Below, piece by piece: positions 17,677 to 28,016 of a DNA stretch of 64,000 nucleotides. This stretch comes from Lachnospiraceae bacterium. GTDB taxonomy: Bacteria > Bacillota > Clostridia > Lachnospirales > Lachnospiraceae. The stretch is from positions 1 through 64,000 of the forward strand of contig JAGBEV010000020.1 of assembly GCA_017936785.1 (NCBI GenBank), in the 5' to 3' direction. The position numbers and the translations under genes are program-made. Within the stretch, counting starts at the first letter, position 1; the number at the start of each line of letters is the position of its first letter. A model generated the notes under the pieces. That model saw only the letters and a list, made by a program, of their open reading frames with translations, was not told the origin of the DNA and ran no database searches.

Positions 17677-19347
17677 TTAAAACAGACCTGTGATCGCCCC
17701 TTCTTCATTTACGTCAATGGCAAATGCCGCCGGCTTCTTGGGAAGTCCCGGCATGGTCATAACTGCACCGGTCAATACTACCACAAATCCCGCACCTGCA
17801 GAAACGTATACTTCCCTGACACTGATTTCAAAATTCTCAGGTCTTCCCAGCAAAGCCGGATCATCAGAAAGGGAATACTGGGTCTTTGCCATACATACAG
17901 GCAGGTTTCCAAAACCCAGATCTGTCAGCTTTTGCAGCTGTTTTAATGCAGCAGGTGCAAAATTTACACCTTTTGCCCCATATATTTCTTTTGCAACTGT
18001 TTCTATTTTCTCCTTTAAAGGCAGTTCATCTTCATAAATTGGTTTGAAATGACTTTCTTTTTTCTCCAAAGTCTCCAATACCTTTTCTGCCAGGGCAATG
18101 CCGCCCTCACCGCCCTTTTCCCAGACTTCGGAAAGGGCAAATTCACAGCCGCGCTCTTCACAGAAATTGCGTACATATGAAATTTCCGCCTGGGTATCGG
18201 TAATAAAGGAATTTAATGTAACAACTACAGGAACGCCGTATTTCTGCAGATTTTCAATATGCTTCTCCAGATTAACGATACCTTTTTGCAGAGCTTCCAG
18301 ATTTTCTTCATTTAATTCCGCCTTGGGAATGCCGCCGTTGTATTTCAGCGCACGGACGGTAGCTACCAATACTACCGCATCCGGTTTTAATCCGGCTAAC
18401 CGGCATTTGATATCAAAGAACTTTTCCGCTCCCAGATCTGCGCCGAAGCCTGCTTCTGTAATACAGTAATCAGCCATCTTCAAAGCAGCTTTGGTTGCCC
18501 TTACGCTGTTGCATCCATGAGCGATATTGGCAAATGGTCCTCCATGAACCAATGCAGGCGTATGCTCCAGCGTCTGGATCATATTGGGAAGAATGGCATC
18601 CTTTAACAGAGCTGCCATTGCGCCTACAGCATGTAAATCTCCTGCTGTCACAGGATTTCCGTCCATATCATATGCCACAATGATCCTTGCAAGCCTTGCT
18701 TTTAAATCCTCCATATCCTCTGCAAGACAGAGAATTGCCATAATTTCCGATGCAACTGTAATGACAAAATGGTCTTCTCTTACAACACCATCCATTTTAC
18801 TGCCAAGACCTACTACTACATTTCTCAAAACCCTGTCATTCATATCCAGACAGCGTTTCCAAACCACCTGTCTGGTATCAATACGAAGTTCATTTCCCTG
18901 CTGGATATGATTATCCAACAGTGCGGCAAGAAGATTGTTTGCAGAGGTAATTGCATGAAAATCACCGGTAAAGTGCAGATTCAGATCCTCCATGGGAACT
19001 ACCTGGGCATATCCGCCCCCTGCTGCGCCGCCTTTTATACCAAAACACGGTCCCAGAGATGGCTCTCTCAAAGCAATGACTGCCCTTTTCCCAAGCTTGC
19101 CGAATGCCTGTCCCAAACCTACACTGGTAGTTGTTTTTCCCTCTCCTGCCGGAGTCGGATTGATGGCGGTTACCAGGATCAGTTTTCCCTCAGGGTTGTC
19201 CTGAATGGAATTCAAATACTCATTGCTGATCTTCGCCTTATATTTTCCGTACAATTCCAGATCGTCTGCTGTAAGACCGACTTTCTTTGCAATGTTTACA
19301 ATAGGTTCCAGCACTGCTTCCTGTGCGATTTCAATATCTGTTTTCAT
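17677..19347 (-). CDS. fhs: Formate-tetrahydrofolate ligase
   Basis: 556 residues, full length. Joins formate to THF with ATP, giving 10-formyl-THF; central in acetogens and in C1 metabolism of many clostridia. The nucleotide loop [39 protein letters not shown], the [25 protein letters not shown]-type segment and [24 protein letters not shown] are all present. It lies 57 bases upstream of folD, which takes the product on, and 47 bases downstream of ftsK on the same strand. Confidence 0.97.
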   Translation of the reverse strand: MKTDIEIAQEAVLEPIVNIAKKVGLTADDLELYGKYKAKISNEYLNSIQDNPEGKLILVTAINPTPAGEGKTTTSVGLGQAFGKLGKRAVIALREPSLGPCFGIKGGAAGGGYAQVVPMEDLNLHFTGDFHAITSANNLLAALLDNHIQQGNELRIDTRQVVWKRCLDMNDRVLRNVVVGLGSKMDGVVREDHFVITVASEIMAILCLAEDMEDLKARLARIIVAYDMDGNPVTAGDLHAVGAMAALLKDAILPNMIQTLEHTPALVHGGPFANIAHGCNSVRATKAALKMADYCITEAGFGADLGAEKFFDIKCRLAGLKPDAVVLVATVRALKYNGGIPKAELNEENLEALQKGIVNLEKHIENLQKYGVPVVVTLNSFITDTQAEISYVRNFCEERGCEFALSEVWEKGGEGGIALAEKVLETLEKKESHFKPIYEDELPLKEKIETVAKEIYGAKGVNFAPAALKQLQKLTDLGFGNLPVCMAKTQYSLSDDPALLGRPENFEISVREVYVSAGAGFVVVLTGAVMTMPGLPKKPAAFAIDVNEEGAITGLF

Positions 19348-19393
19348 GCCTTGATCCTCCTGCTAATTTCTTATGTGAATTTTATATTAAACA

Positions 19394-21955
19394 TTAAATT
19401 TCTTCCAGCAATTGCTCAAACTGCTCTTCCGTCATCAAAACACGGCGGGGCTTGGTTCCTTCTTCCGGACCTACCACGCCGACCTCTTCCAGCTGGTCCA
19501 TAATGCGCGCTGCCCTGTTAAAACCAATTTTGAACACCCTCTGCAGCATACCGATAGAAGCCTTTTCCTTTTCAATGATAAATTTACCTGCATCTACAAA
19601 ATAAGAATCCCTTTCAGAGGCATCATTGGTAAATCCGCTGCCATTTCCGGCAGCACTCATATTGGAAATCTTTTCTTCTATATCTGACGCATATTCGTTT
19701 TCAATACATTGTCCCTTGATGTACTCCACTACCTCCGAAACTTCCTTATCGGAAACAAAAGCTCCCTGGACCCTTGCCGGCTTGGACATTCCCTGGGGAT
19801 AAAAAAGCATATCGCCTTTTCCCAACAGCTTTTCCGCACCGTTCATATCCAGAATTGTCCTGGAATCCACACCCGAGGACACTGCAAAGGCTACACGGCT
19901 GGGCATATTTGCCTTGATCAGACCGGTAATGACATCAACGGAAGGTCTCTGGGTAGCAATGATCAGATGAATGCCTGCCGCCCTTGCAAGCTGTGCCAGA
20001 CGGCAGATGGATTCCTCTACCTCACCGGGAGCGACCATCATCAGATCTGCCAGCTCGTCTACGATAATGACTACCTGGGGAAGCTTCTCCGGTATAGGCT
20101 GTCCGTTATTTTCCGTCATTTCGGAAACTTTTTTATTATAGCCCTTTAAATCCCGGACATTGAAATCCGCAAATTTTCTGTAGCGGTCTTCCATTTCCGC
20201 CACACCCCAGTGTAACGCCGCAGCCGCCTTTTTAGGATCAGTCACTACAGGCACCATCAAATGGGGAATGCCGTTATATACGCTTAATTCCACCACTTTA
20301 GGGTCGATCATGATCAATTTCACTTCATCCGGCTTTGCCTTATATAAAAGGCTCATAATGATGGTATTGATACACACACTCTTACCGGAGCCGGTAGCTC
20401 CCGCAATGAGCATATGAGGCATTTTGGCAATATCCGTTACCACTACCTTACCACCGATATCTTTACCTACTGCGAAAGCCAGTTTGGAATCAAATTCCTT
20501 AAACTCCGGCGATTCTAACAGATCCCTTAAAGCAACGGCACTGTTCTCACTGTTGGGCACTTCGATTCCCACTGCCGCTTTCCCGGGTATGGGAGCCTCA
20601 ATACGAATGTCCGTTGCCGCCAGATTCAATTTAATATCATCTGCCAGGTTTACGATCTTGCTGACCTTAACGCCAACCTCAGGCTGCAGTTCATATCTGG
20701 TAACAGCCGGTCCCTGGCTGATATCCGTTACTGTTACATTGACACCAAATGTATGTAAGGTCTGCTGAAGCCGCAAAGCAGTTTCCCGCAGCTGTTTGCC
20801 GTTATCTCCGCTTGTCTTGCGTGTACCTTTAGCCAGCAGATTGTAAGGCGGAAATTTATATTCTGTTTTGGGCTTCTTTGCAGCCATCTTTAAATCTTCT
20901 GAAATATCCAGATCATTTTCCGTCAGACTGACTTTTTCTTTTACACTTCTATTTTGTGCCGGAGCTTCCGGATTCGCTTTTTTCACTTCTGCCGGGGAAG
21001 GCTTTTCTTCCTGAACCGACTGCGTTGCAGGTGAAGCCGCTGTTTTTCTTCCTAAAGCTGTTCCTCTCTGACCGATTTCCTGTCCCAGCACCCGTTCTCC
21101 GGCATCCTGTACAGGCGCCTGGTCTTCCAAACCTCTGATCCTGATCCTGGACAGAGCCTCCATTGCCATCTGTCCGTCATCTTCCATTTCAACAGGTGCA
21201 GGCGCATCAGCTGTTTTTTCCTTTTCCTTTAAGGTCAGTTGGGAAGCGGATGTAACACCGGATACCTTTTTATCCATGCGGAGCTTCTTTTCCTTTTCTG
21301 CCGCCCGCACTTCCATCCGTTCCCTTGCCATTTCTTTTCTTCTGTCCACATCGGTTCTGGCAGTTTCGATCACTGCCTTTCCGCCCTTTTTCACGCCATT
21401 CACAAAGGATTTTTCCGTTACCAGCACAAGACATACGATCATCAGAACAAGCATGATGATAATGGTACCGGCTGTTCCTAACAGGCTGTGCATACCGTTT
21501 CCTAAAAATCCGCCGATAACACCGCCTCCGTGATGACCCTCTGCCGAAAACCGGTAATAAGAGCTTAAACTGTCACCGATTCCGTCAATGCCGCCGATCA
21601 GCGTAAACAGAACACAGCACATACAGAAAAAGATAATGCCGGAAATCAATTTAATGGCAGCCACATGGTTTCCCAGATTTGCCAGTCCGAAATAAACTGC
21701 CAGAAACAGCAGCAGGGGAGCCACATATGCCATATATCCGAACAAGCCGAACATGACCTTGCTCAAAACATCTCCCACCTTGCCGATCAGATGAAAATTA
21801 CATAAAAAAAGCAATATAGTTACAGCCACTGAAGCCAAAAACAGAACCTCATCAATGACTGAATTTTCGTAACGATCCGAAACATTTCTCTTGGAATTGC
21901 TTCTACTGTTTGTTTTTCTCTTAGAAGAAGTCTTCCGACCTCTTGTCTGAGCCAT
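19394..21955 (-). CDS. ftsK: FtsK/SpoIIIE-family DNA translocase
   Basis: About 853 residues from the ATG at 21955, which has GGAGG seven bases upstream; the upstream ATG at 21988 lacks one. The N terminus is basic, then four or more membrane helices between about residues 25 and 190, a long Ala/Pro/Glu-rich linker, and the motor: KPKTEYKFPPYNLL, then Walker A GATGSGKSVCINTIIMSLL, Walker B VVIIVDELADLMM and TQRPSVDVITGLIKANMPSR. The C-terminal winged helix (gamma domain, DNA orientation reading) is present (IGMLQRVFKIGFNRAARIMD). The tepA gene is directly upstream, as it is next to spoIIIE in Bacillus. It may act in division or in spore chromosome packing. Confidence 0.93.
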   Translation of the reverse strand: MAQTRGRKTSSKRKTNSRSNSKRNVSDRYENSVIDEVLFLASVAVTILLFLCNFHLIGKVGDVLSKVMFGLFGYMAYVAPLLLFLAVYFGLANLGNHVAAIKLISGIIFFCMCCVLFTLIGGIDGIGDSLSSYYRFSAEGHHGGGVIGGFLGNGMHSLLGTAGTIIIMLVLMIVCLVLVTEKSFVNGVKKGGKAVIETARTDVDRRKEMARERMEVRAAEKEKKLRMDKKVSGVTSASQLTLKEKEKTADAPAPVEMEDDGQMAMEALSRIRIRGLEDQAPVQDAGERVLGQEIGQRGTALGRKTAASPATQSVQEEKPSPAEVKKANPEAPAQNRSVKEKVSLTENDLDISEDLKMAAKKPKTEYKFPPYNLLAKGTRKTSGDNGKQLRETALRLQQTLHTFGVNVTVTDISQGPAVTRYELQPEVGVKVSKIVNLADDIKLNLAATDIRIEAPIPGKAAVGIEVPNSENSAVALRDLLESPEFKEFDSKLAFAVGKDIGGKVVVTDIAKMPHMLIAGATGSGKSVCINTIIMSLLYKAKPDEVKLIMIDPKVVELSVYNGIPHLMVPVVTDPKKAAAALHWGVAEMEDRYRKFADFNVRDLKGYNKKVSEMTENNGQPIPEKLPQVVIIVDELADLMMVAPGEVEESICRLAQLARAAGIHLIIATQRPSVDVITGLIKANMPSRVAFAVSSGVDSRTILDMNGAEKLLGKGDMLFYPQGMSKPARVQGAFVSDKEVSEVVEYIKGQCIENEYASDIEEKISNMSAAGNGSGFTNDASERDSYFVDAGKFIIEKEKASIGMLQRVFKIGFNRAARIMDQLEEVGVVGPEEGTKPRRVLMTEEQFEQLLEEI

Positions 21956-22012
21956 ACTAAAACCTCCATATCTTAACCCTGTCCCCAAGGCATAACCGAT
22001 AATAGTATAGCA

Positions 22013-22711
22013 TTATTTTCCCTTTTTCTCAATAAGTTTATGGAGTTTCTTCAACGCGTCCCTGATTCCGCCTACCTGATCGATGATTCCTTCCTTTACG
22101 GCTTCCTTTCCCACCAGAATACTGCCCACATCTTTTGTCAGCACTTTTGTTTCCATCATCAGCTCCAGAAAGCGCTTTTCACTGATGTTGCAGTGTCCTG
22201 TAACAAAGTGACTGATACGGTCCTGAATCTGTTTAAAATAATCAAAGGTCTGTGCCACACCGATGACCATGCCGCTTAAACGGACCGGGTGGATGACCAT
22301 GGTTCCCGTAGGAACAATAAAGGAATAATCCGTGCTGACTGCTATGGGAACGCCGATAGAATGACTTCCTCCCAAAACAAGGGAAACTGTAGGTTTGCTC
22401 AAAGACGAAATCATCTCTGCAATGGCAAGTCCTGCTTCCACGTCTCCTCCCATGGTATTTAACAGGATCAACAATCCGTCCACATCCCTGCTGTCTTCGA
22501 TCCTCGCTAACTCCGGCAGGATATGTTCATATTTGGTGGCTTTGGTGCTGCTTCCTAAAATATCATGACCTTCCACTTCTCCAATGATGGAGAGCATATG
22601 GATTTTGTGATGCTGTTCATTTTCCGTCAGGTCTACCTGACCGGTCTTTTCAATTTTCTGCTCTATATCCCTTTCCTTTTCCAAAGATTCCTTTGATACT
22701 GTTTCGCCCAT
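22013..22711 (-). CDS. tepA: TepA/ClpP-like serine protease
   Basis: About 232 residues from the ATG at 22711, which follows AGGAGA; the open frame runs further but without a ribosome site. The ClpP fold is shown by LLILLNTMGGDVEAGLAIAEMI, VLGGSHSIGVPIAVS (nucleophile Ser in the H-S-I-G segment, where ClpP has A-S-M-G) and VPTGTMVIHP with the catalytic His. This is the TepA/YmfB branch, cytoplasmic and without ClpX-like partners shown. Next to ftsK/spoIIIE, the usual place. Reported in Bacillus as translocation-enhancing; its exact substrate is not settled. Confidence 0.85.
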   Translation of the reverse strand: MGETVSKESLEKERDIEQKIEKTGQVDLTENEQHHKIHMLSIIGEVEGHDILGSSTKATKYEHILPELARIEDSRDVDGLLILLNTMGGDVEAGLAIAEMISSLSKPTVSLVLGGSHSIGVPIAVSTDYSFIVPTGTMVIHPVRLSGMVIGVAQTFDYFKQIQDRISHFVTGHCNISEKRFLELMMETKVLTKDVGSILVGKEAVKEGIIDQVGGIRDALKKLHKLIEKKGK

Positions 22712-22824
22712 GTTTCTATCTCCTTTTAAACGTTTGGTTATTGTTTTTGAATATAGTATGTTCAAAGTTTGGAGTTTTATTGATTTGTAAAAGGGTATTT
22801 GTCGGTGAAACGGTCGCTTTATCA

Positions 22825-22866
22825 TAAAAAGACAGCGGCTCTGATCAGTTCAAAGCCGCTGCTTTT
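22825..22866 (-). terminator. Rho-independent terminator after the 59-residue gene
   Basis: On the minus strand an 8-bp stem (CAGCGGCT at 22833-22840 with AGCCGCTG at 22854-22861) closes a loop of 13 bases and is followed by a run of T (22826-22830). It ends the corC-to-59-residue-gene operon and separates it from tepA. Confidence 0.8.
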
Positions 22867-22888
22867 ACAAGACATGTAAAAACATTAT

Positions 22889-23068
22889 TCAAATATCAAA
22901 ATCATCTGCCGGATGGATCTCCACATCATAGTGCATCTGATCCGGACTCACTTCATAATCATAACTCATTTCCCTTCGGGAATGTCTTTTGGGTACAGGC
23001 AGAGGATTTGGAATAAAATTTGTCTGCTGTCCCATATTCTGACTGCCTGCCATATTATGCATATCCAT
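22889..23068 (-). CDS. Small 59-residue protein
   Basis: An intact 60-codon frame beginning ATG-GAT-ATG (23068) behind GGAGGG, seven bases away, and ending TGA at 22889. The protein opens with Met/Asn/Gln-rich sequence (MDMHNMAGSQNMGQQTNF), has a central NPLPVPKRHSRREMSYDYEV and ends acidic (DVEIHPADDFDI). No signal peptide, membrane helix or known family. Its strong ribosome site, the 18-base spacing behind the glycosyltransferase gene and the terminator right after it argue that it is a real gene. Confidence 0.65.
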   Translation of the reverse strand: MDMHNMAGSQNMGQQTNFIPNPLPVPKRHSRREMSYDYEVSPDQMHYDVEIHPADDFDI

Positions 23069-23086
23069 TGCCTCGCCCTCCTTACA

Positions 23087-24040
23087 CTATTCTCCCTCAT
23101 GGGTCAATAAAGTTTCCACATTATATCTGGGTCTGTGTTTTACCTCAATATAGATCTTGCCAATATACTGTCCGATCAATCCGATGGCGATCAACTGCAC
23201 GCCGCCTAAAAACCAAATGGACAGGATCAGAGAAGTCCATCCCGGAACAACCCTTCCGCAAAAATAAGACACCAGCGCATAAATTGCTGCACATATACTT
23301 AAAAATATAATAACAAATCCAAGTACCGTGATCAGGCTGATCGGTTTAACGGAAAAGGAGGTAATACCGTTCCATGCAAGTGCCAGCATTTTTTTCAAAG
23401 GATACTTGCTTTCTCCTGCCACTCTTTCCTTCCGCTCATAGTAAACACAGTCCGTCTCATAACCGATCAGGGGCATCATGCCACGTAAAAACAGATTGGT
23501 CTCCTCATATCTAGAAAACTGCTCCACAGCCCGTTTGCTCATAAGGCGGAAATCCGCATGGTTATAAACAGTTTTAACACCCATAACCGCCATAACCTTA
23601 TAAAACCCTTGTGCCGTTGTCCTCTTAAACCAGGAATCTTTCTTTCTGTCATTGCGGACACCGTAGACAATATCCTTACCTTCATGATATTTATCCACCA
23701 TTTCTTCAATGACAGCCGTATCGTCCTGTAAATCAGCATCAATGGATATGGTAATATCGCTCATATCCTTTGCCGCCAGAAGCCCGGCGGTAAGGGCGAA
23801 CTGATGTCCCACATTTCCTGCCAGCTTCAAGCCGCAGATCATCTTACTTTCTCTATGTTCTTTTTCAATCAGTTCCCAGGTTTTGTCCCTGCTTCCGTCA
23901 TTGACAAACAAAACAAAGCTGTCTTCTGCAATTTTCCCTTTGCCGATCAGGTCCTTTAACACCCTTTTCAGTTCCTTTGCAGAAATCTCCAGAACCTCTT
24001 CTTCATTATAACAGGGAACCACCAGTGCCAGTCTATCCAT
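23087..24040 (-). CDS. Family 2 glycosyltransferase, GtrB/DPM-like
   Basis: 317 residues. Membrane-anchored glycosyltransferase that typically loads glucose or another hexose onto undecaprenyl phosphate. N-terminal GT-A fold: VPCYNEEEVLEISAKELK, FVNDGSRDKTWELI, and the metal-binding DADLQD. RLMSKRAVEQFSRYEE follows. Two hydrophobic C-terminal helices (SLITVLGFVIIFLSICAAIYALV and a second pair near LSIWFLGGVQLIAIGLIG) are the usual membrane anchor. GGAGG precedes the ATG. Which lipid or sugar is used cannot be said. Confidence 0.88.
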   Translation of the reverse strand: MDRLALVVPCYNEEEVLEISAKELKRVLKDLIGKGKIAEDSFVLFVNDGSRDKTWELIEKEHRESKMICGLKLAGNVGHQFALTAGLLAAKDMSDITISIDADLQDDTAVIEEMVDKYHEGKDIVYGVRNDRKKDSWFKRTTAQGFYKVMAVMGVKTVYNHADFRLMSKRAVEQFSRYEETNLFLRGMMPLIGYETDCVYYERKERVAGESKYPLKKMLALAWNGITSFSVKPISLITVLGFVIIFLSICAAIYALVSYFCGRVVPGWTSLILSIWFLGGVQLIAIGLIGQYIGKIYIEVKHRPRYNVETLLTHEGE

Positions 24041-24063
24041 GATATTCCTCCGTAAAAATCAGA

Positions 24064-25347
24064 TTAAATCTGATCGATCGCCTGACTTAAATCTGCGATG
24101 ATATCATCTACATTTTCAATACCCACAGATAAACGGATCAATCCGGGATCTACTCCCGCCTCTTTTAACTGCTCCTCATTCATCTGTCTGTGGGTATGGC
24201 TTGCAGGATGCAATACACATGTTCTGGCATCCGCCACATGGGTAACGATAGCTGCTAACTTCAGGCTGTCCATAAAGCGGACTGCATCAGATTTATCTCC
24301 CTTTAATGCAAAGGCGATAACACCGCAGCTTCCGTCAGGCATGTATTTCTGTGCCAGATCATAATATTTATTGCTCTTTAAGCCGGGGTAATTTACCCAT
24401 GCCACTTTTTCATTCTGCTCCAAAAATTCTGCAACCTTCTGGGCATTCTCACAATGTCTGGGTACGCGCAGATGAAGTGTTTCAAGACCCACATTTAATA
24501 AAAAGGCATTCTGGGGTGACTGGATGGAACCTAAGTCACGCATGAGCTGTGCCGTAGCTTTTGTGATGTAAGCTGCTTTTCCAAAACGTTCTGTATAAAC
24601 GACACCGTGATAGGATTCATCCGGTGTGCAGAGTCCCGGGAATTTATCGGGATATTTCGTCCAGTCAAAATTGCCGGAATCCACGATACAGCCGCCTACT
24701 GCCATAGCATGTCCATCCATATATTTAGTGGTAGAATGAGTAACAATATCCACACCATATTCAAAAGGTCTGCAGTTGATGGGGGTAGGGAATGTATTAT
24801 CCACGATCAGCGGCACTCCATGAGCATGTGCCGCTTTTGCAAATTTTTCAAAATCCAATACTACCAGTGCCGGATTTGCAATGGATTCTGCCAGCACGCA
24901 TCTGGTATTTTCCTGAAAAACAGCATTTAATTCCTCTTCGCTGCAGTCGGGATCGATCACAGTACACTCAATTCCCATTCTCTTCATGGTGACGGTTAAA
25001 AGATTAAATGTACCGCCGTAAACAGTTGAGGACATGATCACATGCTGTCCTGCTTCACAGATATTGAATACCGCATAATAGTTAGCTGCCTGTCCTGAAG
25101 ATGTAAGCATTGCAGCTACACCGCCTTCCAGTGCACAGATTTTTGCAGCAACCGCATCATTGGTAGGATTCTGCAGCCTTGTATAAAAATAGCCGTTTTC
25201 CTCCAGATCAAATAATCTGCCCATCTGTTCGGTAGATTCGTATTTAAATGTAGTGCTCTGATAAATAGGCAGCACCCTCGCTTCTCCGTTTTTGGGAGTG
25301 TAACCTGCCTGTACACAGTTTGTCTCGATATTGTAATTCTGATTCAT
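24064..25347 (-). CDS. metY: O-acetylhomoserine sulfhydrylase (MetY-type)
   Basis: 427 residues, the usual length of this PLP enzyme. It forms homocysteine from O-acetylhomoserine and sulfide, bypassing cystathionine. The start (ETNCVQAGYTPKNGEARVLP with YQSTTFKY), the pyridine-ring segment (SSTVYGGTF), the DNTFPTP motif, the PLP-lysine region VTHSTTKYMDGHAMAVGG and the C-terminal HPASHTHRQMNEEQLKEAGV with LIRLSVGIENV all fit. AAAGGAG precedes the ATG. A methionine gamma-lyase cannot be entirely excluded, but the length and the long C-terminal part favour MetY. No S-box or T-box is seen upstream; it is internal to an operon. Confidence 0.92.
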   Translation of the reverse strand: MNQNYNIETNCVQAGYTPKNGEARVLPIYQSTTFKYESTEQMGRLFDLEENGYFYTRLQNPTNDAVAAKICALEGGVAAMLTSSGQAANYYAVFNICEAGQHVIMSSTVYGGTFNLLTVTMKRMGIECTVIDPDCSEEELNAVFQENTRCVLAESIANPALVVLDFEKFAKAAHAHGVPLIVDNTFPTPINCRPFEYGVDIVTHSTTKYMDGHAMAVGGCIVDSGNFDWTKYPDKFPGLCTPDESYHGVVYTERFGKAAYITKATAQLMRDLGSIQSPQNAFLLNVGLETLHLRVPRHCENAQKVAEFLEQNEKVAWVNYPGLKSNKYYDLAQKYMPDGSCGVIAFALKGDKSDAVRFMDSLKLAAIVTHVADARTCVLHPASHTHRQMNEEQLKEAGVDPGLIRLSVGIENVDDIIADLSQAIDQI

Positions 25348-25359
25348 AGATTTTCTCCT

Positions 25360-25854
25360 TTACAAGCTAAAACCCAGGAATTTCTTTTGAAATCCTCCTG
25401 CAACAGTTTCAAAGGCTGCCCCTTTGATCTTACTGTTCTTAAATGCCGTTCCCCAGGCTTTTTCTATTGATTTTGCCAATTCTTTATAATAGGGATTTCT
25501 CATTTCCAAAATGTGAGGCAGTACATAGGTTGCCATAAACATATTGTGACTGCGCTGTCTTTCTTCCTGCTCTGCCCTGGAAATTCCCTGTTCCTCATTT
25601 TCTTTGATAAAGTCCACAAAGTCCCGGGCTATCCCGGCACAAAACGCCTCTAAATCTCCCTGACTTTCTGCCGCTTCCATTTCATCGGTTCCCTCACCGC
25701 AGGATACTTCATAAAGCCGGTTCAGCTCCTGATCAAAATCTCCTGCGATTTCCTGAAACTTTTCAAAGGAAGGTGCATAGGTATCTTTTGAAAATCTGCG
25801 GATTCCCATTTCTTCATAGGCAAACAGGCTTCTGATTGTTTCCCGAATATCCAT
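25360..25854 (-). CDS. Helical hypothetical protein
   Basis: 164 residues, all-alpha by appearance, no signal or membrane segment. Contains an acidic middle (EVSCGEGTDEMEAAESQGDLE) and a C-terminal KAWGTAFKNSKIKGAAFETVAGGFQKKFLG segment. Start at the ATG at 25854, with GGAGA six bases away; an ATG at 25866 is in frame but has no ribosome site. Sits between yebC and metY with 17 and 12 base gaps, so it is co-transcribed. No family recognised. Confidence 0.55.
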   Translation of the reverse strand: MDIRETIRSLFAYEEMGIRRFSKDTYAPSFEKFQEIAGDFDQELNRLYEVSCGEGTDEMEAAESQGDLEAFCAGIARDFVDFIKENEEQGISRAEQEERQRSHNMFMATYVLPHILEMRNPYYKELAKSIEKAWGTAFKNSKIKGAAFETVAGGFQKKFLGFSL

Positions 25855-25871
25855 TTGACTCTCCATTTTTC

Positions 25872-26600
25872 TTATTCATCCCAGTTATGATATACTGCCT
25901 GAACGTCATCGCTTTCATCCAGCAGATCCAGGGTACGGTTTAACTGCTTGATAGCATTTTCATCAGTTAATTCCACATAGTTCTGGGGAATCATGGTAAC
26001 TTCAGCAGAAGCAAAAGTAAGCTTCTCTGCTGTTAACGCATCATATACTGCCTGGAAATCATCCGGTGCCGTAATGATTTCATAGCTGTCTTCTTCCTCG
26101 GAAAAATCCTCTGCTCCTGCATCTAATGCCATCATCATCAGATCATCCCCATCCAGCTCACATTCTTCCTTGTCAATGATGATCTGTCCTTTTTCATCAA
26201 ACATAAAGGATACACAGCCCGGTGTACCGATATTTCCGCCGCCCTTTGTAAATGCACTTCTCACATCTGCCGCAGTACGGTTTTTATTGTCCGTCAGGGT
26301 CTCTACGATAATGGCAATACCATTAGGTCCATAACCTTCATAAGTAATGTGTTCATAATTGACTGCTCCGTCTTCACCGGAAGCTCTTTTGATACCTCTT
26401 TCAATGGTATCATTAGGCATATTGTTGGCTTTTGCCTTTGCGATTACCTGAGCTAACTTAAAGTTATTGGCAGGATCGGGACCGCCTTCTTTTACCGCTA
26501 CTGCAATTTCTCTTCCGATAATGGTAAAGATCTTTCCTTTTGCCGCATCATTTTTTTCTTTTTTGTGTTTAATGTTTGCAAATTTTGAATGTCCTGACAT
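25872..26600 (-). CDS. yebC: YebC/PmpR-family protein
   Basis: 242 residues from the ATG at 26600 ([15 protein letters not shown]), the standard start of this family; a longer frame upstream is not real. YebC/PmpR/TACO1 proteins were classed as transcription regulators and more recently some have been linked to translation of proline-rich stretches. Typical motifs: [50 protein letters not shown] and the [14 protein letters not shown] segment. It begins one base after the stop of the corC-like gene, with its ribosome site inside that gene's end. Confidence 0.95.
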   Translation of the reverse strand: MSGHSKFANIKHKKEKNDAAKGKIFTIIGREIAVAVKEGGPDPANNFKLAQVIAKAKANNMPNDTIERGIKRASGEDGAVNYEHITYEGYGPNGIAIIVETLTDNKNRTAADVRSAFTKGGGNIGTPGCVSFMFDEKGQIIIDKEECELDGDDLMMMALDAGAEDFSEEEDSYEIITAPDDFQAVYDALTAEKLTFASAEVTMIPQNYVELTDENAIKQLNRTLDLLDESDDVQAVYHNWDE

Positions 26601-26601
26601 A

Positions 26602-27945
26602 TTATTTTTCTCCTTCTTGTTTCTCAGGATTCTTGGAAACCAGAACCCTCTTGATTGTTTTATTTTCAACAGCCAACACCTTAAAGTTGTAACCGTCGTA
26701 ATCCATATCAAATTCCTCGTTATCCTCGGGAATTCTCTCCAGATAAGAGATCATCAGACCGTTTAAGGTCTCAAAATCTTCACCTGAAAAATCAATATTA
26801 AGCTCTTCTCCCAGCTCATCTAAAGGGGTCAGACCGTCAATTTCATAACAATCCTCACCTTTTTGCTCAATAAATGCCTCTTCATCGTCATACTCATCAA
26901 AAATATTTCCTACGATCTCCTCCAGAATATCTTCCATGGTGATCAGTCCCGATGTCTGACCGTATTCATCGATGACAATGACTACATGGGTTTTAATGGA
27001 CTGCATATTTTTGAAAAGAATATCGATTTTCCTCGTTTCGGGAATGAAATCAGCCTCTCTGATCAATCCCCGGATACTCTTGATAGGTTTTCCGCCGTCC
27101 TTGCCGTTTTCCAGCATACGACAGGCATCTTTTAAGTGGATAATGCCGATAATATGGTCAAAATTTTCTATGTAGACCGGATACCGGCTGTTTGCCTCAG
27201 ACAGCATAAAGCCTACTGCTTCTTTTAAAGACATATTTCCGTCGATGCCGATAATGTTGGACCGGTGGGTCATAATATCCTTTGCTTCCTTATCGGAAAA
27301 ATCAAAGATATTGGAAATCATCTCCGCCTCAGAAGCCCGAAGAACTCCCTGTTCATGTCCCTCATTTACCATGGAGAGGATTTCTTCCTCCGTTACATCC
27401 CCTTCATCTTCTCCCGGTCTGATACCCAGTATCCCAATGATCAGAGTGGAGACCGCATTGGTAAGTCCCGTTATGGGAGTCAGCAGTTTATTGACCAGTA
27501 CAATGGGTCCAATAAAAGCATATGCCCAGCTTTTTGCATATTTAGCACCTATCTTTTTGGGAACCATGACGCCAAAAGTCAGGATAACAAGAAGCAGGAC
27601 AAATCCGCTGATCAGCAGACTGACCATATTTGCCGCCGTTTCATATTTTCCCAGCAATTCATGAATAGGACTGTCTATGACATTTTGAAATACTCCGATA
27701 AAATATCCGCCGATCACCAGTTGAATGCAGGTAATCAATACCTGAACCGTATTGACATACTTTTCCGGATTTTCCGCAAGCTGTAAAATCTGCCTGCTCT
27801 TCCTATTTCCGTTCTCTTCTGCATCTTCTCTGATCTGGGGCAGATTCAGATTTTGAATCGCCGAACCAAAACCATAATAAATAACCTCGACTGCCAGCAA
27901 AACCAAAAATGAAATGATACTGACAGTCCACAAGGCGTCGTCCAT
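26602..27945 (-). CDS. CNNM/CorC-family membrane protein with CBS pair
   Basis: 447 residues. The N terminus has a DUF21 (CNNM) domain with about four membrane helices (first at residues 5-25, last near 165-185) and the gly/pro motif [22 protein letters not shown] pair follows ([23 protein letters not shown] and a second near [27 protein letters not shown]), then the CorC_HlyC C-terminal domain ([25 protein letters not shown]). The family is linked to Mg/Co efflux; older names call it hemolysin. The sigma-A promoter at 27979-28007 precedes it. Confidence 0.92.
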   Translation of the reverse strand: MDDALWTVSIISFLVLLAVEVIYYGFGSAIQNLNLPQIREDAEENGNRKSRQILQLAENPEKYVNTVQVLITCIQLVIGGYFIGVFQNVIDSPIHELLGKYETAANMVSLLISGFVLLLVILTFGVMVPKKIGAKYAKSWAYAFIGPIVLVNKLLTPITGLTNAVSTLIIGILGIRPGEDEGDVTEEEILSMVNEGHEQGVLRASEAEMISNIFDFSDKEAKDIMTHRSNIIGIDGNMSLKEAVGFMLSEANSRYPVYIENFDHIIGIIHLKDACRMLENGKDGGKPIKSIRGLIREADFIPETRKIDILFKNMQSIKTHVVIVIDEYGQTSGLITMEDILEEIVGNIFDEYDDEEAFIEQKGEDCYEIDGLTPLDELGEELNIDFSGEDFETLNGLMISYLERIPEDNEEFDMDYDGYNFKVLAVENKTIKRVLVSKNPEKQEGEK

Positions 27946-27978
27946 CCTATTATCTCCTTCTAAAAAATCTCAAATTAG

Positions 27979-28007
27979 AATATATCATTTTGTACAACAT
28001 TCGTCAA
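27979..28007 (-). promoter_or_regulatory. Sigma-A-type promoter for the corC-yebC operon
   Basis: Minus-strand TTGACG (28002-28007) and TATATT (27979-27984) with exactly 17 bases between them, about 35 bases upstream of the corC-like gene. It is the only promoter seen for the run down to the 59-residue gene. Confidence 0.75.
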
Positions 28008-28016
28008 CAAAAGCTC

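Noticed and set aside
19348-19393. THF riboswitch upstream of fhs
   Set aside because: The 46-base gap is too short and shows no matching structure.
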